In this document: in pieces, positions 48,233 to 59,896 of the stretch
How the letters are laid out: the number at the start of each line of letters is the position of its first letter
How positions within the stretch are numbered: position 1 is the first letter of the stretch
Source: Edolisoma coerulescens
Taxonomy: Eukaryota > Chordata > Aves > Passeriformes > Campephagidae
Length of the DNA stretch: 64,000 nt
Assembly (NCBI GenBank): GCA_013397115.1
Contig: VWZW01002449.1
Span: forward strand, 1 to 64,000
Reading direction: 5' to 3'
Made by a program: the position numbers and the translations under genes
Notes under the pieces: model-generated
What the model was told of the DNA's origin: nothing
Databases searched by the model: none
Seen by the model: the letters and a program-made list of their open reading frames with translations, nothing else

Positions 48233-48594
48233 CTAGAGAAGTGGAAACTGAGAGGAGGCCTCATCACAGTCTACAACTTTCTTACAAGAGCAGGCACTGT
48301 TCTCTTCTCTGTGGTCAGGACCAGTGTCAGGACCTGCAGGAAAAGCATAAAGCTGTGTCAGGGGAGGGTTAGGCTGGATATTAGGAAAAAGTTCTTCCCC
48401 ATAGGGTGGGCATTGAAAAAGGCTCCCCAGGGAAATGGTCACAGCTGCAAGCCTGACAGAGTTCAGGAAGTGTTTGGCAATAGTCTCAGGCACATGGTGT
48501 GACTCTTGGGGTGTCCTGTGCAGGGACAGGAGTTGGACTCGATGACCCTTGTGGGTTCCTTCCAATTCAGGATATTCTATGTTTCTATAATTCT
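48233..48594 (+). mobile_element. CR1 LINE 3' end, about 360 bp
   Basis: Plus-strand CR1. Blocks in order are GAGGAGGCCTCATCACAGTC, CTCTTCTCTGTGGTCAGGA, GGTTAGGCTGGATATTAGG, AAGTTCTTCCCCATAGGGTG, AGCCTGACAGAGTTCAGGA, AGTTGGACTCGATGACC, GTGGGTTCCTTCCAA and a tail with TATTCTATGTTTCTATAATT. It is the longest uninterrupted CR1 in the window. The 105- and 110-codon frames on either strand here are remnants or shadows of its coding end, not genes. Confidence 0.95.
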
Positions 48595-49385
48595 ACTCAA
48601 GAAACCAAAAAGCAAAATCTAACAGGCACTTTGTTTTGATGCATGCAACCTTAATTAATTAAGAGAGGTGTGAGCAGACTTCTATAAATAACAGTTTTTT
48701 TAATGCAGGTGAAGAAAAGAGTTTCCAGTTAAAATGAGCAGGCTTGCAGTTGTCTTTTTAGACATTAAATTATTTTAATTACTGTCATTAAGATTGATCT
48801 GAAAACAATCTTCAGGAATGAAAATATGTATAAATCTGAAATATTTATGCTCCAGTTTATCTAATTTTTGAATTACTGTCTGAATTTTACTTGAAATGGA
48901 AAAAGTTTATCATCCTTGACACTTATATCTGTAGGAAAGTAAAACAGTAATATTTAAGGCTCTTATTCAGATTGGAAGCTTTTTCCAGCAGTTTACTGAA
49001 AACACTAAATGGTACCTATCAGATCATGAATTGAAAATTTCTGTTGTGATTTCTACAGTAACACTAATGCCATTTTCCATTTTGTCTGAAAGAAGACGTG
49101 GATGACATTACATTAAAAGTTAGATCAATTAACATCATGTCTGAGGTATTTTTGTTGTTGTTGTTTAAAAAAAATGTGTGTAAGCAGTAGGAAGGAAGTT
49201 CAGTTAGTTCTTCCTCTAAATGATAGCGTTAAAGCAAAAGGGTTTTTTTCCCCTTTTTTTGAATGTATTTTTTTATTTCTCATTAGTAATATCTTCCATC
49301 AAAGTATGTCTGTTTTGCATCTTCCTCAAACACCAGATCTCACACCAAATAACATACAGAGACATATCTGCCCTCCTGATGCTAG
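48595..49385. other. AT-rich unique DNA, no gene found
   Basis: Contains T/G-rich patches near 49150 and 49240. No supported coding sequence. Confidence 0.55.
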
Positions 49386-49390
49386 TTAGG

Positions 49391-49913
49391 TGTCTTAGGT
49401 TACAGTGTCACCATCTGTTGAAACAAGGTGGGGCAATGTTCTTTATCTCTTCCATGACACATCCCTGATAACTCCCTCCGAGGGATATCTTCTGTTAATG
49501 GGCCATCCAGCCTCACTGCCTGACTCATAAAATTGCATCATCCCTCTGTGAGATGCTCCGCCCAGGGGAGGAACCAAGCATTCCCAGCCGGATATAATCT
49601 GAGGTTTGGAACATCACAGCCAGTGTTGCCTACTGGATTCCCAGAGGACAAGAGCTACATAACCACTGCTGGACCTTCTGAGGAAGACCAGACCCTTCTG
49701 CAGGATCACGGCTTCAACAGAACCACATCCATCACTTCAACAGGACTGCAGCCACCCTTTAATCAGACTGCTGCCACCACCCTGCCCGACAGGGTGTCAG
49801 GCTTTATCCTGGCTCTGTCAGTGTTTCTGTACTACTGCATTCATTTTTAATTTTCCTATTAAATTGTAGTTCTGATTTCAAGTCTCTCACTGGTTTGCTT
49901 TCAAACTAGTACA
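49391..49913 (+). mobile_element. Solo LTR with perfect 5-bp TTAGG target duplication
   Basis: The unit begins TGTCTTAGGTTACAG and ends CAAACTAGTACA (TG...CA). TTAGG stands directly before it (49386-49390) and directly after it (49914-49918), a 5-bp duplication usual for ERVL-type (class III) elements. U3 contains a TATA-like GATATAATC (49591-49599). ATTAAA at 49858-49863 is in the expected place of the R-region signal, about 50 bp from the end. There is no internal retroviral sequence. A 105-codon frame at 49533-49850 lies wholly inside and is a by-product. Sequence resembles a passerine LTR family I recall; no name is asserted. Confidence 0.88.
49858..49863 (+). terminator. LTR polyadenylation signal variant ATTAAA
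   Basis: ATTAAA in CCTATTAAATTG, about 50 bp before the LTR end. Confidence 0.5.
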
Positions 49914-49918
49914 TTAGG

Positions 49919-52547
49919 CTTTGTATTAAAATTGAGAAATGTGACTACAATCCTTAAAGGGTTAATAGGACAGAAAAGTCTTTTAACAGATCATTAACTG
50001 AATGCTGCAGAAATAAAGAAGTTGGTACAACACTCATACTCACAGCCATCTGAGATATTTTGCAGCCCTCAATAACAAATGCAACTCATGTCTATAGGAT
50101 GTTTATAACAGCTATTAATCCTTAATCTAATTATAAACAGGAATTTTATTTAAAACATATCTGAAAGGCAAAACTTGCTGTTACAAAAGTAAAGAGGAGG
50201 ATATTCCCAAGTGTTTGAAGTGTTTTCTTCAAATATATACTTCCCTGAGGCTGCTAAAATTGCAACTACATCCAGCCAATGCATTCTCTCAGGCTTCATT
50301 ACCTCATAAGTTCAACAAAGACTGTAAACAAACATCATCAGTAAATAATTGTGGCCTATTCATTTTCTTCTCATTCTGCTTAAAGGCCATAAATAATATC
50401 ATATACTGAATGACAATCACATGCTAATTAAAAATAGATGGTCCTGTGGAGAACAAACTCTAAATTGTATTTCATTACAACTAACTTATAGGGAAAATGG
50501 TTAGAAATAAAATTCAACACAGCTCGGCTTTTATGTCTATCAATAATGCATTATAAAAAGTTGTCCTCCTGTCAATACAAGGATCCCTGAATTAGTTACT
50601 AAAGGCAGTCATCCAATAAACTCTGTCCTGTGATAACTTTCTAGGGATTTCCCCTTGCTAATTACTGCAAAGTATTTTGTTAAGTTACAAATTACTGTAA
50701 TTTGTTCCATGACAAAGCACTCATCTTTTGTGAATCAGTATGGGCCCAAAGGTCTGTTTGTATATTCCTTTTGCAGGAATTTACTGGAAAATATCAGACT
50801 CTGAATAAAATTGAGAAGGAAAAAACAACAACTCTGCTCCTAATTTTTTTCTATAATATGAATTTTCAGAACTCAAATTGAAAATGCAGATTTAGTGGGA
50901 GTGGTTTTCAATTAAAGTGCATTCTTTTCAGGCAAAGTTCTTACTAAGACTATTTTTGTATTTCCAAATGATTTTTAATTCTCTTTTAGCCTAACAATGA
51001 AATTGGTATTGGAAGAAGTGAACACTTTCCTTCCTTCAAAACACGTAGAAAGAACATTGTATCCATATTGATGGATTCTTCATTGCATTAATTATATCAC
51101 ATAGGTTAATTGAATAAGCCATGAGAAAAACATGAAGTACTCTGCCCAGGACAGACCCAATAGGGGTTTTTTGGTTGTTTGGGGTTTTTTTCCCCTTTTC
51201 CACCAAATTGAAGAATCAGTTATTTGCACAGCATTAATCCCCACCATCATCTCCATCTCATGATGTTGGATTTACACTAGGCCTGTATTAGGTTTGATTT
51301 CACAAAGAATGGATTAGAACAGACCTCTTTCTAAGGATTAGGCTTGGCTTTCACAACAATTTCATAGGGAAATGTATTCCACTTGGCCTACAGATTGCTT
51401 GTACTACAGATAATCAAGTGGCCTTCTTTATCCACATCATGTTGTTGACTTAAATCCATAAGAACTGAGAGACCCAATGCCCACCTTTCACTCAGGAAAA
51501 ATATGCCCCACAATTACAATCCTGTCTATGGTTGCTACAGCTAAAACAACAATAGACTCAGTTTCTATGACTGGGATACTTTAAACCCTAAAACAGAGGT
51601 GTGTGCCAGCAAATAGTATCCTTTTTTTCTGCTAGAATTTGTTTCTGAAGAAATTATAGCTCTGTTTATAACAAAGGAAAAGAGAAGAAGGAAAAAATAA
51701 AAGCTGTAACATGGCCTTGAGGAAAAGCTCAGAGAAAGAAAACTTTTGCAAAATAAATACTGTCTAGGAGATCATAGCTTGTGTTGTTTGAGTCACCTGT
51801 TTTCAAGGAAAAAGCATTTTGCATTGGCTTTCACAATACACGGTTTTCATCAAGTATTATTGATGCAATAATTTTATCTTAAAAATGGGATGTAAAGCTA
51901 GCAGTTATGACTACTTAGCTTAAAAAGTGCACACAGATGCTTCCCATTCTCTGCTGTCTGGATCTGAATTTTATTTTCTGCAGTGATTACACAATAAGGA
52001 CATCACAATTTAATTCTAGCATATGTATCCCTACAGGTAAAGAAGATAAGTTTCCTCTTTTCAAAGAAAAGAAAAGCTTACTATGAACCGATAAAGAAAT
52101 CTAAATTTAAAATTCCCTTTTTTTTTCTAATTTCACATTTTAATTAAAGGACACATTCTTTTTAAATGAAAAGAAATTATCTATAAGCGCAATTGCAATG
52201 GATATTCTTCACTCAGGTTTCTAAAATGTCAGATAACCAACAGCAAACCTCAGGTAATGGGGTCATGGAGCTATGGAGCATTTCAAGGTCAAAGATGGGA
52301 TCATTTTTAATAACAGGTTGGTTTTAATTTCACTTCCATCTTAAACATAATGCCAGATGGCATGGTAAATAACAAGAAGAAAAATAAGCGTTTTGCATAA
52401 GCTGACTGCCAAAAAGTGCGTATTCCTCTAGGTTACAGCAGGGACTATTCTTAGCAGAACTGCAGTTTAAGAATTAACAGGAAGTGGAAAGGAATTAATT
52501 TCCTTTGTAAATATATTAGTGTTTAGTGCTGGCTAACCTCAGAAGAG
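49919..52547. other. AT-rich unique DNA, no gene found
   Basis: 50.55-50.78 kb has several TAATTACTG-type homeodomain cores and few homopolymers, so it could be conserved non-coding DNA. A T/G-rich tract lies at 51158-51200. Confidence 0.5.
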
Positions 52548-52649
52548 AGGTTTTCAAAGGCACAAACTGTCAGTCAGAAGCCCAAATCCCCTTCTTTGGA
52601 AGTCAGTTGCGGTTAGGCACCAAGCTGGTATTGATGCCTTTGAAAACCT
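52548..52649. repeat. Ancient palindromic element (MITE-like) with 15-bp inverted arms
   Basis: The arms AGGTTTTCAAAGGCA (52548-52562) and TGCCTTTGAAAACCT (52635-52649) are perfectly complementary. The inner sequence (AGAAGCCCAAATCCCC, then GGAAGTCAG...GGTTAGGC) is itself partly complementary in layout. It matches my memory of the amniote palindromic repeat whose ends read TTTTCAAAAGTGCC and whose centre reads AGCCCAAGTCCCATT. The inverted repeat is seen directly; the family link is recall. A single-arm relic is at 2731. Confidence 0.55.
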
Positions 52650-53381
52650 TCCCCAAGTGCCAGATTGTGTAAAACACTGAGCACCAATCAACAGGAGATG
52701 GGGCTGCTCAGTACTTCAAGGGATCGAGCACACAATGTGTAGCATGGCATTCAACTCACATCAAAAGGAACTCAGTTGCTGCTTAATTGGTATTGTTGCT
52801 ATTGTTGCTTTAAGACAATGCTTTATTCTGGGAACATTGTATTTTGCCTTTGTACATGTTAGGTCTTATATCCTCACTTGGAGTTTTAGTCCCTGCACTT
52901 GCTGCGGCTCTGACATGTCTTAACGTGATGAAAGGTGTTTATTTTCTTAGCTAAAGTGGCTATATCCTCTGTTTCTTTTAGCTTTTTCTCATACATATAT
53001 ATGAAAAATAGAACAGAGAAGACTGAAAAATAAAACTATCCTGGCAGTTTTCTATTCAGCAGCTACTTCAGCATTATGTCAATAATGAAACTAATGCACA
53101 GTGTCAAGAGCTGTCACTCTCAAAGGCAGAGTGTGCCTGACGTAGACAGCAGGGAATAATGGCACTTCAAAAACTGACAAAGAAAAAAAAATACATTCAT
53201 TATGTATATGTGTTGATAAATATAAATTTGCCTGGAAGAGAGAAGTAGTTTTAAAAATGTGATGTTGCATCTTGTATGACATCCAGCTGGTAACTTAGGT
53301 CTTGCTTCAATAGAAAAAAGATTTTTGTGCTGAGCTTTGAGCTTTTACTGAATCCAGTCTCTTTTGGCAAACGATATGCTT

Positions 53382-53417
53382 AAAAGTGAGTAGATTTGTA
53401 AAAGTGAGTAGATTTGT
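53382..53417. repeat. 18-bp perfect tandem duplication
   Basis: AAAAGTGAGTAGATTTGT occurs twice head to tail with no mismatch. It is in unique DNA, so it is likely a recent slippage event. Confidence 0.95.
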
Positions 53418-55972
53418 AAGTATAAAGAAGAAGGTACCAATTTGTAATTGCAGAAAAGGGAACAATGTGTAGGATCATTTTAGAGAAGCCATATTAGAAG
53501 ATATAACTCTCTAAGCTAATTCAAGTGTTTCAAAGTATGTGAATTTGTCCCAGAGTCTAGCTCTTGGAATTTCAGTATTTTGGGATGATGCTCTTTGTCC
53601 TGATGTTCAGTGCCTGCTTAAAACATTTTAATGTCTGAAAACAGGAATTCCAGCTTTCCTTGTCCGTTCTGCTATGAATTCTTCAGCCCTATGAAGCCAA
53701 CAGATTACTGCATTTCCTTTCTCAGACCAGATATATTTGTGGAGATCCCTGCTTGCCGCATCACTCCTGCTAAAAGCATCTGCACTATAAGGTTTCTTTC
53801 ATCATTTTTTCAGGGCAAGTCATGAACTTGTAGCAGGTTGGTGGGTGCTATCAGTGAGTGTAAACCTAATCTGTGTAGTCAGGTACCTGTGTAGTCTGTA
53901 TCGAGTATTCTTTCATTTTTGTATAGAGTATGCCAAGAATTAACTCTCTGTTGCTTTTGGAAAATTCAGATAATATATTCTTCCCTTCCCTAATCTCTGC
54001 TTGAGGAGGGAAGAAATTCCAAGGTTTAGAAATAAGCACAGAGAATTTATTGCATTTGTTCCAAAAATATTGTCTCTTATCCACAGGCACCTCTGTTTAC
54101 AATATCCACTCGGATCTCATCTGTTACTTTTGTTGCATGTTTTGAAGGTCCATTTGCAAATATTTCTGGGTTCAGAGTTGAAATAAATTATGACTGTCTC
54201 ATCAACGTGTCAAATACAACTCTGAACACCATCAACCTAAATATGCTTCAATCACAAATGTGCAATTACATTCCAGGGGATCTAATTTTGTGTCCATTGG
54301 GGTTGCTTCTGTGGAGACTGACTCCGGCAAAATCATGAAATATTAAAATTCTCAGAGAAAATTAATGACAAGGACAGCAGAAAAGAGGAAAAAAACCATA
54401 CTGCAAAAAAAGTCACAGTCTTTTGTTGTACAGTAGTTAAAACTTCCCACATTCCCTATTTAACAATAATGTATGTCAGCCATTCTAGTCTTCTGTAGCA
54501 TTTTTTGTGATGTGCAATAATGAACTGTAGCCCACAGAACCACGGAAATCACACAAAAGCAATTTGAATTGGTGTAAGATTTCCCTGTCTCCTCTCTGTT
54601 CTTTTAAGAGATCTACTTCCATTTTGCCAATGAAAAAGGTGGCACAAATCATATGGTTAGAATCTGAATTTATTAGCACCATTTCACAATTTCATAACTG
54701 AAGATAACACACACTTTCATGATTCCAGCTATGTTCTCTTAAAAATATTAAACTCTATCCTCCCTTACATATTGCTGAAAAAGACATCTCCATCATGACC
54801 ATAACATTCACTTACTATTTCTGATGCTATAAGTAGTACTGTAAAGATGGAGTTGCATTAAAGTCATAGAAAGCCATAAAATGAAGCACTTTACAAAATT
54901 TGTAGTTTCTAAGAACGTTAAATCTTCCTAAGCTGAGTGTGCTGTGAGAACTCTGAAATTTAAGTATTAAAAAAAAAACCTCCCCATTGCAAACTTATAA
55001 AGGGCATACCTGCAAAATTAATCTTCTGCTTTAACCCCTGGCATAAAATCATGACAGCTTTGTATTCTCTATGCAAGTTCAAAATGAAGAGAGTGAAAAA
55101 AAATGACGTTACTAACTTAATATTCATTAAAATGCTCTTACTTAGAGCAACAAAACTCAGGTCATCTATTTTTCAAGCCAAAGCTCTATAAAGAAGAGTT
55201 ACACCAACATATGCAAAAGAGTTGATACCGATGATATTTGCGAAAGTATTATATCTCATATTCATTTATTCTAAATTTTTTAGTGTTTAGGCTTATATAA
55301 ACCTTCCTGCTATATAATAGTTGTTCAAAACCCATTTTCCTCAGCCACTAATAGTGCACATGCATAAATATTGAGAGTTTCAGGATATGTGAATACAAAA
55401 AAAATAATATTTAAGATATTTTTTTCAATTAACTTGCTGATCAAAAATTCTCCAACAGATGAAATGTATTCTTTGCATGCAAAAAATAATAATAAATGTG
55501 TAAATTTTTTTAAAAATTTAGATAAAATTTCCTAATGGGAAATCTAGTTTAACTAAAGCAAAAATATTCTATCATTTAAAGTTGATTTCAGTGTCAACAC
55601 TCTTTTTAAAAATTAATTAATTTGAAAGTATCTGGTATTTCATTTTGCCTTCAATTAAAAAGCATTTTTCCTGTTTTACCAGTTAAATGCTTCATATTAA
55701 TTTTATGATATAATAGTTCATAATTAAAATTATTGTCATATATTTTATTATGATTCATTTTATCAAAGTGACACAAAAAGTATACAAAATTAATGGGTTC
55801 AATATTTTTGAATTCCTGTTCAATGGAAAATTTGGACATTTTCTTGCAATTTTAGCTAAAAGCCAAATTTTAAGAGTTAAAATATCCAATGGAATGGAAA
55901 TTCTGTCTTTGTTTCTATGAAAACATTTATTTACCCAAAGTATGGCCACTTGGAATATTTCAGATGTTGTAA

Positions 55973-56290
55973 GTGTTTGTCCAGTTTTGTTTCCCCATGC
56001 AACATTCTGGGACTTTTACCACAGTCATTCCTCTTTCCCAGCAGACAATACTCTGTAGTTCCAGAAACGCCCAGGACAGGAAGTTCAGCTGGATCTGCCC
56101 CCATCCAGCTCTGCCAGGGGCATTGTATGAAGAGCCTACACTGTCTATGGACAGCCTGACGAAATGCCTGCAGTCTGTTGTCCTCAGAAGCCGCAGGTAT
56201 GGACGGGTAGGAGCACAGGCTTCGGAGCCACATGTACACGTTAGCTACTCATCTTGATGCTCTTCAGAAAAACAATAAAGACACAGCCCT
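55973..56290. other. GC-richer segment of unknown nature ending near AATAAA
   Basis: Open in three overlapping frames (plus 55917-56159 and 55973-56257, minus 55931-56239), which points to stop-poor composition rather than one real frame. AATAAAG at 56273 follows, and the sequence contrasts with the AT-rich DNA on the left. It could be an unrecognised repeat, an LTR remnant or a non-coding transcript end. No protein family is recognised. Confidence 0.3.
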
Positions 56291-57353
56291 TGATGCTTTG
56301 CTTGTCAAACATTTCTTGTTTATGGGGTTTTGTTGTGTTGTTTTTTTTCTTTTTTTCTGAATAAGCAAGAAAGAGGAGACGGGAGGGGAGAGGAGAGCTG
56401 ATCATCTTACATGCTGTTTCGGTTACTGTGTAAACCTGCTACTCAAATTTTGCCAGCATCTTTGAGAGCACTACTGTATGTCTTTCTCTACAGATGCTTC
56501 ATGTATTCATAAAAAAATGCATCTCTGAGCATCCTGACTGTGAGCAGACTGGTAAAGACCACTTTCTTCCTTATTTTCTCAGTAAAACAACTTCAATAAC
56601 AAATACTTGCTCTAGACTTCTTTATCATTGAACTAGCGGGCTTGTTAATTTATGACTGTCTTGAGTGACTACATTGCACAAATATATGCTCTTTCTTCTT
56701 TCCTTCAAAAGTGGTACTCCCTCCAAGTGACATTTCCTCCATTCCATTTATTTAAAATATTCATAACCAAGTAATTTGTTAAAACATACCTTTGTCTTGC
56801 TGCTCACAAAAAGCTTGACAGTAACTAGACAGCTGTGCCCACTGTTTATCACCACTGCTGCTTGTAATTTTCTAATTATTACCTTATGTTCCTCTCATCT
56901 GCTGCTGCCTTGTCCTCTGAAAGCACTATCATGACATCTTTTTGCAACAAAGGAAATTTACTTAAACAGACACACATGCACGTTACTGTACTATGAATAG
57001 TTAGTGCTGAATAACAAAGGCATGAAGAAAAAGAGATAATAAAGGGAGAAACTTGTTGAGTACTCTCTGCATTTCTTTAGGATTTTCCCAACTGTGATGT
57101 AACTGACCTAGCTGAGGTATGGTAGCAGTAAGCTTTGCTAAATCAAGACGTGGAGGAAACTCCCTAGATTCCTAGAGAAGTTTGCAGTACCATTACGTGG
57201 TATCTGTGCTAAGGATACTCTCCTCTGGCTGAATTTGTGAATTGAGTAATCCTCCTATTTTTCCACAGCAGAGCATGGGAAGCCTAACAGGTCAAATCAA
57301 GTAGACCTTCTCATAGAGTCAATCTCCTATTAATGCTTAGGTTACAGAACATC

Positions 57354-57953
57354 TGGCATGGTTTAATACCAGCTGGCAACTAAGCTCTACGTGGCCGTCC
57401 ACTCGCTACCCCGTGTCAGGATGGAGGAGAGAATCAGAATAGTAAAAGTGAGAAAACTCACGTATTGAGATAAAGACAGTTTAATAAGGAAAGCAAGAGC
57501 TGAACACACAGGCAAAGCAAAACAAGGAATTCATTCATCACTTCCCATCATCAGGCAGCTTTTCAGGAAATGCATCTCCAGGAAAGCTAGGCTCCGTCCT
57601 GTGAAATGGTGACTTGGGAAGACAAACATCATCATTCCAAACATCTCCCCTTCCTTCTTCTTCCCACAGCTCTACATGCTGAGCGTGAGTCCACAAGGTA
57701 TGGAATGTCCCTTGGGTCAGTTGGGGTCAGCTGTCCCAGCTGCATTCCCTCCCAAGTCCTTGTGCACCCTCTGCTTCCTCCCTGGTGGGCTGAGGTGAGA
57801 CACAGAAACGGCCTTGGCTCTGTGTAAGGCCTGCTCATTGTTAGCAAAAACATCCCTGCGCTATCGAACCTGCTTTCAGCACAGATCTAAAACATGGTCC
57901 CATACTAGGTACTACAGGAAAAAATGAACACCATCCCAGCCAAAACCAGCACA
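57354..57953 (-). mobile_element. Solo LTR, copy A of a two-copy family, near-match 5-bp duplication
   Basis: The plus strand runs from TGGCATGGTTTAATACCAGC to CCAAAACCAGCACA. The minus strand starts TGTGCTGGTTTTGGCTGGG, a well-known avian LTR beginning. Flanks are ACATC (57349-57353) and ACATG (57954-57958), 4 of 5 identical. ATTAAA on the minus strand (complement of TTTAAT at 57480-57485) is the likely R-region signal. The TATA position reads CTCTACATGCTGAG on the plus strand, so this copy's box is mutated compared with copy B. The 73-codon frames on both strands at 57606-57853 are by-products. Confidence 0.87.
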
Positions 57954-59304
57954 ACATGCAGGCTAAGAATTCTTTTATTCAAATTATGCACATAAAGAAA
58001 CGCTCTACCAGGTTTCCCAAATAAATGTGTTCTGAAGAGTTTCATTTGAAGGACTTGAAGCATTGACTTTCATTGTTGTCTGGGATATTTTCTTTTTTCT
58101 TACAAGGTACAAATGATTGGCAGCTCACTCAAAGCTGGTTTGTAGCAAAAAAATAATGTGTCAAATAGCTAAAAAGTTTCTGTAGCTTTTGGTCAAACAA
58201 GCTGTTCTATTCTACCATTAAAATGAATGCTGTCAAATACTGAATAGTGTTTTGACAACAGTGTAATTTTCTTTCATCATCTCTGATCATTTTGATGCCC
58301 AGATACATTTTGTTAAGACTTTTTCTGTCTGTTTGTAAAAATCATACTGTAATCTCCAGAAAGTACTCTCTAACTCAGAATTGTTTTGAAAAATATTTTC
58401 CATTGAGAAAAATAAATCCAGTCATCTATCTAATAATTTAAGAGAGCAAAATAATACCAAATGGAAAACATATTTATGATGCTTAACTTTCATATTTGTT
58501 TATTTGTTTGGGATTTTTTTTATTTATCATTATCACAAGCACAATTAAATTAAATAAAGTTTACAAAGCTGGTGAAGTTTATCAATGGGTAGTCAGCAGA
58601 ATAATTGTTAAAGAGCTTTGAAAACTGAGGTGTTCTGATAAATAGAGAGAAATATACAGAATTTCATTATTTGCACTGTATTCAAACACTTTGAATAAAA
58701 TTTACCATAAAGGGTTTTCTATTCAGTGAAAGTAAAATGCCTAAACTAAATTGATATATCATATTCTCTTGTTAGGTTCCCATTTTATTTTGTTTCTCTG
58801 TCTTTCTACATGGAGATCAATAATTAATCTAAGACTGTGAACATTGGTTTATGTAAACCAAAGATTTCTGAATTATGATGATACACTTGCAACTTTTAAC
58901 AAATCATGATCTGCTTAAAAGAATTGTTTTATTATGCACTGCTTTAAGGTATTGTTGACAATATCATTTTTTGGTAAACTTTGAAATAGGCATAAAATTA
59001 TTCTTAGTCTCATACTGGGACCATATCAGAAACTTTTATAATGAGATATCCTGTATCTGTCATGTAACCTCCAAAATTTTTATAGATGAGATTCAAAATT
59101 TATTGTTTGGGGTTTTTTCCTCTAAAACAATTTAAAAAATCAAAGCACATTTGAAAGAACTCTCTTTCTCTGAAAATATCTCTGTTAACATTAATACTTT
59201 GCTTTTGGTGTTTTATGAAAATTGTAGACATTGCCCTTACAAAGGAAAGACAAATGTTCAGTGTTTTTTTCAAGTTTCTGTCTCACACAGAGCTTTTTAT
59301 TTAT
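57954..59304. other. AT-rich unique DNA between the two related LTRs, no gene found
   Basis: No primer-binding-site, polypurine tract or retroviral coding sequence is visible, so the two LTRs are not the ends of one provirus. Confidence 0.6.
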
Positions 59305-59896
59305 TGCCATGAGTTAATCCCAGCCATCAACCAAGCCCATGCAAGCGCTCGCTCACTCCCCCACTAGCAGAGGCGGGGAGAGAATTGGAAGGGTAAAAGC
59401 TGGAAAGCTCATGAGTTAATGTAAAAACAGTTTGATAGGGAAAAGCCATGCACGGAAGTAAAGCAAAACAAGGAATTAATTCATGGCTTCCCATGAGCAG
59501 GCAGGCGTTCAGCCATCCCCAGGAGAGCAGGGCCCCATCACGTGTAACGGTGACTTGGTAAGACAAACACTATCATTCCAATTCCCTTTCCCCCCTTGCT
59601 CCTTCTTCCCCCACTTTATATACTGAGCATGATATCATAGGGGCTGGAATATCCCTTTGGTCAGTTTGGGTCACTTGTCCTGGCTGTGCCTCCTCCCAAC
59701 CTCCCATGCCCTCCCAATGTCCTTGTCAGTGTGGCCGTCTGAAAAGCAGAAAAGGTCTTGGCTCTGTGCAAGCCGTGCCCAGCAGTAACAAAAGCATTCC
59801 TCTATTATCAACCCTGTGTTCAGCACAAATCCACAGCACAGCTCTATACCAGCCACTGTGAAGAAAATTAACTCTACCCCAGCCAAAAGCAGCACA
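59305..59896 (-). mobile_element. Solo LTR, copy B of a two-copy family, near-match 5-bp duplication
   Basis: The plus strand runs from TGCCATGAGTTAATCCCAGC to CCAAAAGCAGCACA. It aligns along its whole length with copy A (shared GCAAAACAAGGAATT, GGTGACTTGG.AAGACAAAC, CTTGGCTCTGTG.AAG). Flanks are TTTAT (59300-59304) and TTTGT (59897-59901), 4 of 5 identical. The minus-strand TATA box TATATAAA (complement of 59615-59622) is intact. The R-region signal seen in copy A is mutated here (TTTGAT instead of TTTAAT). Confidence 0.88.
59615..59622 (-). promoter_or_regulatory. TATA box of LTR copy B
   Basis: The minus strand reads TATATAAA. It is intact here and lost in copy A. Activity unknown. Confidence 0.55.

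Larger units (their letters stand above)
52650..57348. other. AT-rich unique DNA, no gene found
   Basis: Holds an 18-bp tandem duplication (53382-53417), very AT-rich DNA at 55.2-55.9 kb, a GC-richer stretch with overlapping open frames at 55.98-56.29 kb, and T/G- and GA-rich tracts at 56.33-56.40 kb. Confidence 0.5.

Noticed and set aside
48185..48565. 105- and 110-codon frames on opposite strands
   Set aside because: Both fall in the CR1 3' end. Any real coding content would be the degraded tail of the CR1 polyprotein.
49533..49850. 105-codon plus-strand frame
   Set aside because: Contained entirely in the solo LTR at 49391-49913, which is non-coding.
57354..59896. A complete provirus with LTR copies A and B as its ends
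   Set aside because: The 1.35-kb interior is AT-rich unique DNA without retroviral genes or primer-binding site, and each LTR has its own flanking duplication.
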